Shown: positions 41,829-51,094 of the stretch, in pieces
How positions within the stretch are numbered: the stretch's first letter is position 1
Layout: each line of letters begins with the position of its first letter
From: CAZJWC01 sp964550125
GTDB taxonomy: Bacteria > Bacillota > Clostridia > Christensenellales > Borkfalkiaceae
Assembly (NCBI GenBank): GCA_964550125.1
Contig: CAZJWC010000006.1
Coordinates: 10,039 to 74,038 of the forward strand
Direction of reading: 5' to 3'
DNA: 64,000 nucleotides
The notes under the pieces: generated by a model
Seen by the model: only the letters and a program-made list of their open reading frames with translations
Told to the model about the DNA's origin: nothing
The model's database searches: none
Made by a program: the position numbers and the translations under genes

Positions 41829-43019
41829 AATAATTAAAAATAATGAACCAAAGGCAACGCCTATAAAAGTGCCTATGGCAAGTCCAACTACTCCACAAAT
41901 AATCCCAGCAGGAATAAGTTCGTCCTGTTTCAAAGCACTGGCAACAGGTTGAATAAAAGGAGGTCCATAAACTCCCGCAACAGAGGTAACAAGTGCTGTA
42001 CCACCATCAATCTTGAATAGTTTACAAAGCAATATGTGTAGCAAAATAGAAAGCAACATTATGATTGCCATAACGATAATCGTAGTTATTAAATCCTTCA
42101 ATTTTGTAAAGTCTAAACACATTGCCAAGGAAATTGAAAACATTAAAACAAAGTACTGCCCTAGTTGATAACTACCCTTTGTTTCACGCACTTTTTTAAC
42201 GCAAGAAAAAAGCAATCCTAAAACGGACACTCCAATCAAAAGCACTAACACCATTGATACGCCTTCAATAAAGCTATTAAGTAAAAGATATATTGCAAAG
42301 CACACCCCCACACAGCCTATTGCCAAAAGCAAGGTAAGTAAAAGTCCCTTTAACTTTTTGTTTTTTATTAAGAAGAAAAGAGAATCGTCATTATTTGTAT
42401 ATTTTTCAACAAATTCTTTTTCATTTTGGTTGTCCGTTTGCTCGTCCTCGCTTGTCAACTTCTTTTCCCCTAAAATCTTTTTGTATAATTTAGGAATAAA
42501 GGTTACAAGTCCCAAAAAGTAAACGCCTCCTATAATAACATCGCTAAAATTCGCAAAGTTTATAAGTTCAGTACTCGCACCCAAAGCACCACCTATTGCA
42601 ACAAGGTTTGGTGTACCACCAGTATACAAACCAATCGCCATTGCACTTATGTATGCTGAAATTTCAGGGTTTATTAAATCGACTATAAAAAAGGTTGCTG
42701 TACAAACTACGATAACGCTTACACAAATAAGCAAAAAGGAAATTGATACACTCTTTGCTAATCCTTTAACACTTTTTAAACTAAACCCAAAAAGAATTAA
42801 AGGCAAGGAGATTGCCACAAAAATATAAGCAACCGTTTCCATAAGTTCTTTATCGTATAAATTTCCATTGAAGTTAATTAAGGCAATAATAATACCGGTA
42901 AAGTAACATAGCCCAACCGAACCTATTGTCCTTAAAAATTTTGATTTAGTTGTTCCCCACATCCATAACGCAGGTAGGGCTAGCACCAAAACTAACCCTA
43001 TAATCGTTCCTATCATCAT
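41826..43019 (-). CDS. DUF819 family membrane protein (YjcL-like)
   Basis: A 397-residue protein with about ten membrane segments and a charged cytoplasmic loop near residues 185-215. The IGLYTGGTPNLVAIGGALGA segment is characteristic of DUF819, a transporter-like family of unknown substrate. Last gene of the group that starts at radC. Confidence 0.85.
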   Translation of the reverse strand: MMIGTIIGLVLVLALPALWMWGTTKSKFLRTIGSVGLCYFTGIIIALINFNGNLYDKELMETVAYIFVAISLPLILFGFSLKSVKGLAKSVSISFLLICVSVIVVCTATFFIVDLINPEISAYISAMAIGLYTGGTPNLVAIGGALGASTELINFANFSDVIIGGVYFLGLVTFIPKLYKKILGEKKLTSEDEQTDNQNEKEFVEKYTNNDDSLFFLIKNKKLKGLLLTLLLAIGCVGVCFAIYLLLNSFIEGVSMVLVLLIGVSVLGLLFSCVKKVRETKGSYQLGQYFVLMFSISLAMCLDFTKLKDLITTIIVMAIIMLLSILLHILLCKLFKIDGGTALVTSVAGVYGPPFIQPVASALKQDELIPAGIICGVVGLAIGTFIGVAFGSLFLII

Positions 43020-43031
43020 TTTCCCGTCCTC

Positions 43032-44135
43032 TTAAATTTCTAAACCGTACAAACGGTATATTCTATACAACTGTCCACCTGCCTGCTTTACTGCATTATT
43101 TGATTGAACGTTGTTTTCTACTATCGTGCCTGCCTCAATATAACACATATTTTTATCAATCGCTGTCTTGAAAGTTTCTGTATATAGGCAACCCAAGACG
43201 CCTTTCCCTTGATAAGCGGGAATAACATATTGCAATATACCACGCATTGAGTTAATCTTTTTACGATATCTCAAACCTTTAATTAATGAAAAGATATTTG
43301 TTTTTCCTTTCATCCGTTTAAAAACTTGGTTTAAGTCTGGCACGGACATAACAAACCCAATAGGCAACATATCTCTAGTTCGATATGCAAGTTTGATAAA
43401 GTCAAAATCAACGAAAGATGAAAGTTCATTTGCAACCTGCAAAATCAAGTCCATTGAAGGTGCTTCTTGGTAATTAGTTTCAGTTGATGCCTCCCTCATA
43501 ATATACTCAATCGCACGCAAGTTTTCCTCATTATTCTCATAAGACTTAATAGTAATCCCCAACATTTTCTGCACACGAAAACTCATATTGACATATCTAT
43601 CATAATCAAACTTTGTTAAATCAATCTTGTATGAAAAGGTATCTAGACTTTTTGAAAAACCATACCCCTCAATTAAGTTTGCATAATAGGGTGGATTATA
43701 AGAAGTTAAAATTATGGGTGGAGCATTAAACTCATTTATAAGCATACCCCTTCTGTTGTCAGGGTCGGCACAAAAAAATGGACCTTCAAGATAATTAACT
43801 CCCTGTTTTTTCAAATCCTTAACCATAAAATCAAACATCATATTTGAAGCAAGTTGACTATTCGTACACTCATACAAAGCAAAAAAGCCACTCTTTTCAA
43901 ATTCTTGTTTGTGCTTATTTCTACTGATGGTATAAACAAGTCTTGCAATAATTTTCCCCTCATCCTCAATCATCAACCCCACATACGACTTATCAACGAA
44001 AAGCAATTTTTTTAGCGTTTTCATTAAATCTTTGTGCATATAAGGGACATAATTTTCATCGCTCTTATAAATTTTATCTGCCATTAAAACAAACTGTTTA
44101 ATTTGATTTTTCTTCTCAATTTTAATTAATTTCAT
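43032..44135 (-). CDS. GNAT-like acetyltransferase (YghO-like)
   Basis: A 367-residue protein with an N-terminal unit (QFVLMADKIYKSDENYVPYM) and a C-terminal acetyltransferase-like fold with VIPAYQGKGVLGCLYTETF. Characteristic of the long GNAT group related to YghO. Function unknown. Lies between a response regulator and the DUF819 gene. Confidence 0.75.
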   Translation of the reverse strand: MKLIKIEKKNQIKQFVLMADKIYKSDENYVPYMHKDLMKTLKKLLFVDKSYVGLMIEDEGKIIARLVYTISRNKHKQEFEKSGFFALYECTNSQLASNMMFDFMVKDLKKQGVNYLEGPFFCADPDNRRGMLINEFNAPPIILTSYNPPYYANLIEGYGFSKSLDTFSYKIDLTKFDYDRYVNMSFRVQKMLGITIKSYENNEENLRAIEYIMREASTETNYQEAPSMDLILQVANELSSFVDFDFIKLAYRTRDMLPIGFVMSVPDLNQVFKRMKGKTNIFSLIKGLRYRKKINSMRGILQYVIPAYQGKGVLGCLYTETFKTAIDKNMCYIEAGTIVENNVQSNNAVKQAGGQLYRIYRLYGLEI

Positions 44136-44149
44136 CTTTTGCTAACCGT

Positions 44150-44788
44150 TTATAGTAGTTGTTTCATCTTTTCTATTGCTTCATTTCTATTCTCACAACC
44201 TATTTTTAAATAAATTGAACTTATGTAGTTACGCGCCGTTCCATCACTTAACTTTAAAGCAGAGGAGATTTGCTTATTAGTGAATCCCTCATAAATCATA
44301 AGTGCAATCTCAATTTCTCTATCCGAAAAAGAAAAAGCCTTTTTCAGTTTTATCTCCCTGTCGTTAGAAACCATTGTTGCTGCACTTGCTATTTTTTTTG
44401 CAATACTCGTAGGCAAAATAGTATCTCCGTTATATGCACTCTTTATTGCATTTATCAATGATACAGCGTTTGTATCTTTAAGCAAATATCCGTTTGCACC
44501 GTTGTTTATTGCATTTAAAATATAGTCGCTATCGTCAAAAGTTGTAAGAATTATCACCTTTATTTCAGGAAACTTACTCTTGATTGCGTCAGTTGCAACA
44601 ACTCCGTTCATATTAGGCATCCTAACGTCCATAAGCACGACGTCGGGGGAAAGTTCTTCACATTTATTTAATCCTTCTAATCCGTCCAAAGCGATACCAA
44701 CAACAGACAACTCCTCATCTGTTTGCAATACACTTTTTAATCCTTCGGCTAATAATTTTTGGTCATCAACAATTAAAACTTTTATCAT
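44150..44788 (-). CDS. NarL/LuxR-type response regulator
   Basis: A 212-residue response regulator. The receiver domain has the phosphoacceptor aspartate in DVVLMDVRMPN (about residue 54) and conserved Lys in YLLKD. The C-terminal LuxR-type helix-turn-helix spans FSDREIEIALMIYEGFTNKQ onward. ATG 44788 has GAGG 6 bases upstream. Works with the kinase encoded 36 bases upstream. Confidence 0.95.
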   Translation of the reverse strand: MIKVLIVDDQKLLAEGLKSVLQTDEELSVVGIALDGLEGLNKCEELSPDVVLMDVRMPNMNGVVATDAIKSKFPEIKVIILTTFDDSDYILNAINNGANGYLLKDTNAVSLINAIKSAYNGDTILPTSIAKKIASAATMVSNDREIKLKKAFSFSDREIEIALMIYEGFTNKQISSALKLSDGTARNYISSIYLKIGCENRNEAIEKMKQLL

Positions 44789-44824
44789 TTTTAACCTCAT
44801 CAATAATTTGATTCTATCACAAAT

Positions 44825-46051
44825 TTATTTCTTTTTCAATGGTAATATCAATTTTATTTCAAAACCTTCGTCCTTTTCTGCTGAAAAATTTATTTTTCCA
44901 CCTAGTTTTTCAGCCTGTTGACGCATCTTTGAAAGTCCAAACCCCTCGACAATATTTTCTTCATCACATTTTCCGTTGTCCGTCAAAACAAATTGTAAAG
45001 TATTGTCAATTTGTTTTAGTTCAAAATAAAAAGCAGTGCTTTTCCCATGTCTTAAACCATTTGAAAGCCCTTCTTTTAAGGAAGAAATTATAAAAATTTC
45101 AACCTCTTTTTCTAAACTAATATCGTCAACGTCATACCTAATATTGATGTCGCAACTCGAACCAAAACTTTCTAAAATGTTTTTGATAGCACTACGCAAG
45201 GGAACATCTACCTCTCTTGCAGAAAGATTGTGTACACTGTTGCGTAATTCTTGTAGGGCGTCTTTGGCTAAAATGTTTGAGTAAATTAGTTTTTCTTTTG
45301 CCTCAGCAGGATTATTGTCAATCAACAGTTTTCCAGCCTCCGTTTGAGCAATAATTGTAGTAATGGAGTGTCCAACTACATCGTGAATTTCTTTTGAAAT
45401 TCTATTCCTTTCTTCCAAAACGGTTACTTCTTCAAGTTTTTTATAAGCCTTTTGTAGTTTATCATTAACCTCTTGCAGTTCCTCAAGATTTTTTTCAATT
45501 ATCTTATTTCTTTTGAACAATGCAATCGTAAGATTAAAAATAGTAAAATGAATTGCAAAGAAAATTAAATCGTTTGTCAACTGAGATACAATCCGTTGTA
45601 CATCAAAACTTCTTGTAGGAGAAAGACTTGTAACCAAAACAAAACAAACTGCATATGACAAAAAACTTGATATACCCATTATCGTACGGGAATACCTTGA
45701 AGTTGCACTATAATAGTATTCGGACAAAATAAGTATATAAACGGTTACAACGTAACTACTGCTTGAAAGTACAAGCATACCCAACATTACAAGCACATCA
45801 AAAACATACAAAACGAATCTTATGCGCGATTTTTGCAAAAGATAAAACTTGATAATAGTAGAAACAAGCAACGCACCGGCTAAAACAAACATATATATGG
45901 TTGCATCAGGATTAAACTTGATTTCATAACCCGTTAAGATAAATAGCATCACAACAAGTGATGCTAATATTGACGCTCTTAAAATGGTATAAAAACTATA
46001 TGATGATAGTTTTTTTATTAAGTTGTTATTACGCCATTTATTATTTTTCAT
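44825..46051 (-). CDS. sensor histidine kinase (HisKA_3 type)
   Basis: A 408-residue membrane kinase with five or six N-terminal membrane segments (about residues 15-170) and no obvious extracytoplasmic sensor domain. The phosphorylated histidine is in RNRISKEIHDVVGHSITTI, and the ATPase part shows LKEGLSNGLRHG and DNGKCDE. I chose ATG 46051, one base after the gltX stop (TGATATG). Partner of the NarL-type regulator. Confidence 0.92.
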   Translation of the reverse strand: MKNNKWRNNNLIKKLSSYSFYTILRASILASLVVMLFILTGYEIKFNPDATIYMFVLAGALLVSTIIKFYLLQKSRIRFVLYVFDVLVMLGMLVLSSSSYVVTVYILILSEYYYSATSRYSRTIMGISSFLSYAVCFVLVTSLSPTRSFDVQRIVSQLTNDLIFFAIHFTIFNLTIALFKRNKIIEKNLEELQEVNDKLQKAYKKLEEVTVLEERNRISKEIHDVVGHSITTIIAQTEAGKLLIDNNPAEAKEKLIYSNILAKDALQELRNSVHNLSAREVDVPLRSAIKNILESFGSSCDINIRYDVDDISLEKEVEIFIISSLKEGLSNGLRHGKSTAFYFELKQIDNTLQFVLTDNGKCDEENIVEGFGLSKMRQQAEKLGGKINFSAEKDEGFEIKLILPLKKK

Positions 46052-46052
46052 A

Positions 46053-47498
46053 TCAATTAAGTTTGCTAATTGCAAATTTTATTCTTCTAATAGTTTCGGC
46101 TTTACCTAAAATATCAGCAACTTCAGTTGCACCACCAGCCGTTGACTCTTTTGCTGTAATTGCCACACGCACACACCAAAGAATTTGTCCGTTTTTCATA
46201 CCTATCGATTGAGCAAGTTCAACCATTGAGGCATAGATTGAATCGTGGCAGAAATTTTCTTCATCAATCTTTTCAAGAGTTTTCAACGCTTCAGGCAATA
46301 CTTGCTTTGCAATCTCTATATCAGTTTTCATTTTTTTATGAGAATATAGTTCATTATCAAAATCACCATATTCCTCTAAAAAATTAACTTTTTCGGGGAT
46401 TTCACTTAAAATCTCTACTCTTGTTTTAACAAGTTTTACCAATTTTTCAAGGTCATAACCTTTATCAAAAACCTTACTCTTTTCAAAGAAAGGCATTGCT
46501 CTTTTTAAAAGTTCATCATTTGACATTTCCTTGATATATTCACCGGAAAGCCATCTTAATTTTGGTTCATCAAAAATTGATTGAGACTTTGAAATTCCGT
46601 CAAGGGAGAATAATTGCTCCATTTCAGCGAGAGTCATCTTTTCAATATTACTTTTAGGACTCCAACCAAGCAAAGCAATATAGTTAATGATTGCCTCTTT
46701 AATATATCCCTTTTCTACAAGGTCTTGATAACTCGCATCGCCATTTCGTTTTGAAAGTTTTTCTCTGCTGTTTTTCATAATAGGAGGCATATGAATATAA
46801 ACAGGCCTTTCCCAACCAAACGCATCATACATTAAATTGTATTTAGGCGTACTTGAAAGATACTCACTTCCACGGATAACGTGAGTGATATTCATCAAAT
46901 GGTCGTCTATAACATTTGCGAAGTTATAAGTAGGCATACCATCACTTTTAAGAAGTATTCCGTCTTCCATATCTTTATAGTCAACTGAAACATCTCCATA
47001 AACTAAATCGGTATATGAACCAGTGCCACTTTGAGGAATATTTTGGCGTATTACATAGGGAACGCCCGCATCAAGCTTTGCTTGAATTTCCTCTTTAGAT
47101 AAATTTAAACAATGCTTATCGTATTTACCAACACCATTTTCATCTTTCAAACTTTCAATACGCTCATTGTCGCAAAAGCAGTAATACGCTCCACCTAACT
47201 CAACCAGTTTATGTGCATACTCTTGATAAATACTCTTTCTTTCACTTTGTATATACGGTCCGTAATTTCCACCAACATCAGGTCCTTCGCTATACATAAT
47301 TCCTGCATCTTTTAAAGTATCGTATATAATTTGAACAGCACCGTCAACATACCTCTTTGAATCGGTATCCTCAAGCCTTAAAATAAATTCGCCACCCATT
47401 TTTTTTGCATACAAATAGCCATATAACGCTGTACGAAGCCCTCCTACGTGTAAATAACCTGTGGGGCTTGGTGCAAATCTTGTTCTTACTACTGACAT
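46053..47498 (-). CDS. gltX: glutamate-tRNA ligase
   Basis: A 481-residue class I synthetase. HIGH-type motif in FAPSPTGYLHVGG near the N-terminus, and KLSKRNGD (KMSKS class) near residue 245. Whether it is discriminating or makes Glu-tRNA-Gln as well cannot be told here. Downstream of radC by 15 bases and coupled to the kinase gene. Confidence 0.97.
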   Translation of the reverse strand: MSVVRTRFAPSPTGYLHVGGLRTALYGYLYAKKMGGEFILRLEDTDSKRYVDGAVQIIYDTLKDAGIMYSEGPDVGGNYGPYIQSERKSIYQEYAHKLVELGGAYYCFCDNERIESLKDENGVGKYDKHCLNLSKEEIQAKLDAGVPYVIRQNIPQSGTGSYTDLVYGDVSVDYKDMEDGILLKSDGMPTYNFANVIDDHLMNITHVIRGSEYLSSTPKYNLMYDAFGWERPVYIHMPPIMKNSREKLSKRNGDASYQDLVEKGYIKEAIINYIALLGWSPKSNIEKMTLAEMEQLFSLDGISKSQSIFDEPKLRWLSGEYIKEMSNDELLKRAMPFFEKSKVFDKGYDLEKLVKLVKTRVEILSEIPEKVNFLEEYGDFDNELYSHKKMKTDIEIAKQVLPEALKTLEKIDEENFCHDSIYASMVELAQSIGMKNGQILWCVRVAITAKESTAGGATEVADILGKAETIRRIKFAISKLN

Positions 47499-47513
47499 TT
47501 TTTACCTCTCAAT

Positions 47514-48254
47514 CTACTCTTTCTCTTTATAACTTGCAGCCACCTTTAAAGAATATTGTTTATTTATACTTTGCATTTTTCCTTCTAAAAAGTAACTGTA
47601 TATTTCACCATTTGAATAAATAACATGGTCGCAAAAGCGTATTCCGTTTATGTTGAATATTAGTGCCAACATCCTAGTTGCATTATCATCACTTGCAGAA
47701 GGTTTGACATAACCACTTAAATGATTATGGGACACTATCGCCTGCGAACATTTATGGTCTGATATAAACTTTGACACCTCTTGAGGACTGATTGAAACCT
47801 CAGTGCGTTGATTTTCAGTAAAACTTTTACATACCAAAAGTTTGCCGTTTTTGTCTAATAAAAATATATCAAACTGTTCGTGGTCAAGTACGCTATATCT
47901 ATCTCTAATAAAATTTAAAACTTGATTTGAATTTATTAAAACTACGTCTTGCGTTTGACTTTTAATATAGTTTATCCTTTCCATACATAACGAGATTGTC
48001 TTTAAAAAGGCTGAACTTGTTTCGCCCATACCAACAACTTCCTTTAATTTGGAAACGTCTGCACTCATTACTCCTTGCAAATTCCCAAACGCATTGAGTA
48101 GGTTGTGAGCAATATCGTTCGTATTCTTCCTTGGGAATACGCTATACAGCAAAATCTCTAAAACTTCGTGTTCAGCAAGAGATTCTGGATTCCTTTCTAA
48201 TTTTTCACGCATTCTTGCTCTATGCCCTTCGTGCATTTTTATCCTCGTTTGCAA
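47514..48254 (-). CDS. radC: RadC family (JAB/MPN domain) protein
   Basis: A 246-residue protein with an N-terminal helix-hairpin-helix-like part and a C-terminal JAB/MPN metalloprotease-like domain. The metal motif reads SHNHLSGYVKPSASD, where the usual sequence is HNHPSG; the His-His-Asp ligands are all present. Function of RadC is uncertain. First gene of the gltX group, divergent from the dipeptidase gene. Confidence 0.9.
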   Translation of the reverse strand: MQTRIKMHEGHRARMREKLERNPESLAEHEVLEILLYSVFPRKNTNDIAHNLLNAFGNLQGVMSADVSKLKEVVGMGETSSAFLKTISLCMERINYIKSQTQDVVLINSNQVLNFIRDRYSVLDHEQFDIFLLDKNGKLLVCKSFTENQRTEVSISPQEVSKFISDHKCSQAIVSHNHLSGYVKPSASDDNATRMLALIFNINGIRFCDHVIYSNGEIYSYFLEGKMQSINKQYSLKVAASYKEKE

Positions 48255-48283
48255 AAATTTTTAAAAAACTATATTAAATATAT

Positions 48284-48312
48284 TTTACCATATTTTTAAA
48301 AAAGTGTATAAT
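48284..48312 (+). promoter_or_regulatory. promoter of the M20 peptidase gene
   Basis: -35 TTTACC (48284-48289), 17-base spacer, -10 TATAAT (48307-48312). Confidence 0.65.
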
Positions 48313-48346
48313 TATTTACACATATAAAAGCAAAAAAGGAAAATTT

Positions 48347-49618
48347 ATGGAAAAATATTTTGATGACGTTGTTGATAATATCATAGCAATAGTAAAATTT
48401 GACTCATCGCTCTCCCCTGCAAAAACCGGCAAACCTTTTGGTGAGGGTGCTTATGAAGCGTTAAATTATTTTCTTGATTTGGCAAAAGCACTTGGCTTTA
48501 CTACTAAAAACTACGACAACTACGCAGGTGAGGTTATATTTGAAGGAGAGTCGCCTGAATCAGTTGGTATACTTGCCCACCTTGATGTTGTACCTGCAGG
48601 AAACAACTGGAAACACAACCCATTTAACGCAACGATTGAAAACGACAAGATTTACGGACGAGGAACTGTTGACGATAAAGGACCTGCCATAATTTGCCTT
48701 TACTGCTTAAAGAGATTAAAAGACGAAGGATTTTTACCTAAAAAGACTATAAAACTAATTGTAGGTTGTGGAGAGGAAACTTCCTGCGATTGTATGAAAC
48801 ATTACGCTAAACAAGTTGAAATGCCAACAGTTGGTTTTTCTCCTGATGCTGAATTTCCAGTAATCTATGCTGAAAAGGGAATACTTCATATCCGTTTTGA
48901 CTTTAACTTGCCTAATGCACCTTTTACAATTTTAAACGGTGGCCAAAGTCCTAATATGGTTTGTGATTATTGCACAGCAAAGGGTAAGATAAACTACCCT
49001 TTACTTTCAAAACACGGCTTAAAATTTGAAGATGACACTATTATCTCAAAGGGTAAATCAGCGCACGGCTCTACTCCTGAAAAGGGCAAAAACGCTATAC
49101 TACCTATGCTTGAATATTTTTCAGTTTTCGATAGTAGAATCACTCCTATTATTCAGGCATTATTTGACGATATCTATTCATTAACACAAATAAAAGATGA
49201 AACGGGTTATTTGAGCCTTTCACCTAACATAATCAACTACGCTAACAATGTTTTGAGCATTGCTTGTGATATTAGATACCCTGCAACTTATAGTTATGAG
49301 CAAATTGAAAGACTTTTGCTTTCCACTAAACTTGATTTTGCCGTTATTATGAAAAAAGAACCTCTTTTTGTTAACCAAGACAATCCCGTAGTACTAAAGT
49401 TGATGTCCGTTTACAATTCTCATGTTGGCAAAAATGAAAAACCCATTGCGATAGGTGGTGGAACTTATGCTAGATTTATAAAAGATTGCGTTGCTTTTGG
49501 TCCTATGTTTGAAACTGACGAACCAGTTATTCATCAAGCAGACGAATATATTTCATTTGAAAAAATTGATTTTTTATTAAAAGTTTATTATGATGCGATA
49601 AAATCACTTGCCCAATAA
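48347..49618 (+). CDS. M20 family dipeptidase (PepV/Sapep-like)
   Basis: A 423-residue metallopeptidase. AHLDVVPAG (about residue 83) and GRGTVDDKGP hold zinc ligands, GCGEETSCD (about 145) the catalytic Glu; a later GGGTYARF segment is typical of Sapep. It likely releases amino acids from dipeptides, including unusual beta-Ala or D-residue forms. SD-like GGAAAA. Single gene. Confidence 0.92.
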   Translation: MEKYFDDVVDNIIAIVKFDSSLSPAKTGKPFGEGAYEALNYFLDLAKALGFTTKNYDNYAGEVIFEGESPESVGILAHLDVVPAGNNWKHNPFNATIENDKIYGRGTVDDKGPAIICLYCLKRLKDEGFLPKKTIKLIVGCGEETSCDCMKHYAKQVEMPTVGFSPDAEFPVIYAEKGILHIRFDFNLPNAPFTILNGGQSPNMVCDYCTAKGKINYPLLSKHGLKFEDDTIISKGKSAHGSTPEKGKNAILPMLEYFSVFDSRITPIIQALFDDIYSLTQIKDETGYLSLSPNIINYANNVLSIACDIRYPATYSYEQIERLLLSTKLDFAVIMKKEPLFVNQDNPVVLKLMSVYNSHVGKNEKPIAIGGGTYARFIKDCVAFGPMFETDEPVIHQADEYISFEKIDFLLKVYYDAIKSLAQ

Positions 49619-49658
49619 CAAATTTTCACAAACTTATAATCAATCCATAATAAAACCC

Positions 49659-49675
49659 GTAACTTAATATGTTAC
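49659..49675 (+). promoter_or_regulatory. palindrome upstream of an XRE gene
   Basis: GTAAC-TTAATAT-GTTAC, 41 bases before the start of the XRE regulator; could be its own operator. Confidence 0.4.
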
Positions 49676-49716
49676 GATATACACAGTAAAATTTGTGGAG
49701 TATTTAAAGGAAAGTT

Positions 49717-49956
49717 ATGGAATTTAAAGACAGATTTAGAGAAATAAGAAAATCAAAAGGTTTTACTCAACAACAACTTGCTGATATGTTATTTTTAACA
49801 AAAATGGCAATCAGTCATTGGGAAAAGGGTAACAGTGAACCTTCAATCTATCAATTAAAAACTTTAGCACATTATTTTAACATTTCCATTGATGACCTAG
49901 TAGGTTATGATGAGGATGATACAAAACAAGAAGAAACAATGCCTTTAGCAAACTAA
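49717..49956 (+). CDS. small XRE-type helix-turn-helix regulator
   Basis: A 79-residue DNA-binding protein with one helix-turn-helix (FTQQQLADMLFLTKMAISHWE, residues 20-40) and an acidic tail. Typical of phage-repressor-like regulators. Own terminator follows. Confidence 0.88.
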   Translation: MEFKDRFREIRKSKGFTQQQLADMLFLTKMAISHWEKGNSEPSIYQLKTLAHYFNISIDDLVGYDEDDTKQEETMPLAN

Positions 49957-49970
49957 TTGATAAAGAAAAA

Positions 49971-49997
49971 AACCAACGCATAGCGTTGGTTTTTTTA
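49971..49997 (+). terminator. bidirectional terminator
   Basis: AACCAACGC-ATA-GCGTTGGTT followed by TTTTT. Confidence 0.85.
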
Positions 49998-50477
49998 TAT
50001 TTTAAAAACTTGTTTCATTTGATTTATATCATCACTCAAATCGAACTTGAATATTAAAACCTTTCTTTCTCCTCTAATATATAAATCGTTATAGGTGGGT
50101 AAATTTTCAATTCTTATCAATTTACCCCCACACTTTTCGCAGGTGCGTTTGGAGGGAATATTATTAGGAGCACATGTTATAAACAAATAAGTAAAGCCGT
50201 GCAAAACAGCTAATTTTTTTAGTAAATTTACTGCTCTACCTGCGTAACCGTTTCCCCTATATTCCTTTATCACATTATAACCGATATTACCACCATAGTA
50301 AGTTTTTTCGTTAAAGCCTACCCTAAAATCACAAGTACCTAGTTGTGTCCTACTACCCACTTTACAAATATTGAAGTAGTATGTAGGAACAAAACCTGAA
50401 CAGTAGTCTGCCTTGCGTTTTTTATATATTTTTAAAAAGATTTTATCATCTCTTAAAAAACTCGTATTAAAAAACAT
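49995..50477 (-). CDS. GNAT family acetyltransferase
   Basis: A 160-residue acetyltransferase. The acetyl-CoA loop is EYRGNGYAGRAVNLLKK (about residue 90) and the later NNIPSKRTCEKCGG is the typical N-x-x-S-x-R-x-x-E segment, here with an extra CxxC-like pair. Substrate unknown. Confidence 0.82.
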   Translation of the reverse strand: MFFNTSFLRDDKIFLKIYKKRKADYCSGFVPTYYFNICKVGSRTQLGTCDFRVGFNEKTYYGGNIGYNVIKEYRGNGYAGRAVNLLKKLAVLHGFTYLFITCAPNNIPSKRTCEKCGGKLIRIENLPTYNDLYIRGERKVLIFKFDLSDDINQMKQVFKI

Positions 50478-50543
50478 TTTTTCCTCTTATCAAATACCCT
50501 TATTAGTTCATTTATTATATGCTAAATGTTTTTAAAATGCAAC

Positions 50544-50572
50544 AAAAAAGGCGTAAATATTTACGCCTTTTT
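50544..50572 (-). terminator. terminator of the ribosomal super-operon
   Basis: GGCGTAAAT/ATTTACGCC with T-runs on both strands, 13 bases after rplQ. Confidence 0.85.
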
Positions 50573-50584
50573 GGTATTTAATTA

Positions 50585-51091
50585 TTAAACTAATTCAATA
50601 ATAGCAGTTTCAGCAGCATCACCACGTCTTTCACCTGTTAGGTAAATACGAGTGTAGCCACCCTTTTGTCCCTTTTCTTCTGCTCTTTCAGCATATTTGG
50701 GAGCAATTTCATTGAATAACTTTTCAATTAGAGGGTGTTTAACATCACTTGTTCTTGCTTTATAAGCAGACTTTGATTCGTTAAACTCTTTCTTTTCTTG
50801 TAAGTCATAAAGTTTAGCCATAACCTGTCTTCTTGCAGCAAGTTTCTTAGGGCCGTCTTTTACAGTAGTAACTGTAATTTCTTTAGACTTTTTATCTTTA
50901 ATAGTTTTTGATACCTCTACTGTATCTGTATAAGTGTTAATAGCCTTAGTAATTATCTTTTCAACATAGGGACGAAGTTCTTTTGCTCTTGCTTGAGTAG
51001 TTTCAATTCTTCCGTTCCACAATAGTTGAGAAGCTTGGTTGCGAAGCATAGCATTTCTTTGCTCGCTAGTTTTACCTAATTTCCTAGCCAT
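50585..51091 (-). CDS. rplQ: 50S ribosomal protein L17 with insertions
   Basis: A 168-residue bL17; the usual length is about 115-130. The N-terminus (MARKLGKTSEQRNAMLRNQA) and C-terminus (GGYTRIYLTGERRGDAAE) are normal. Extra residues lie at about 52-82 (TDTVEVSKTIKDKKSKE...) and about 96-118 (DLQEKKEFNESKSAY...). Longer L17 forms exist in some Clostridia. Last gene of the alpha operon. Confidence 0.93.
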   Translation of the reverse strand: MARKLGKTSEQRNAMLRNQASQLLWNGRIETTQARAKELRPYVEKIITKAINTYTDTVEVSKTIKDKKSKEITVTTVKDGPKKLAARRQVMAKLYDLQEKKEFNESKSAYKARTSDVKHPLIEKLFNEIAPKYAERAEEKGQKGGYTRIYLTGERRGDAAETAIIELV

Positions 51092-51094
51092 TGA

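Noticed and set aside
44825..46075. Longer start of the histidine kinase at a TTG inside gltX
   Set aside because: The ATG one base after the gltX stop is a natural coupled start; the TTG adds eight residues with no support.
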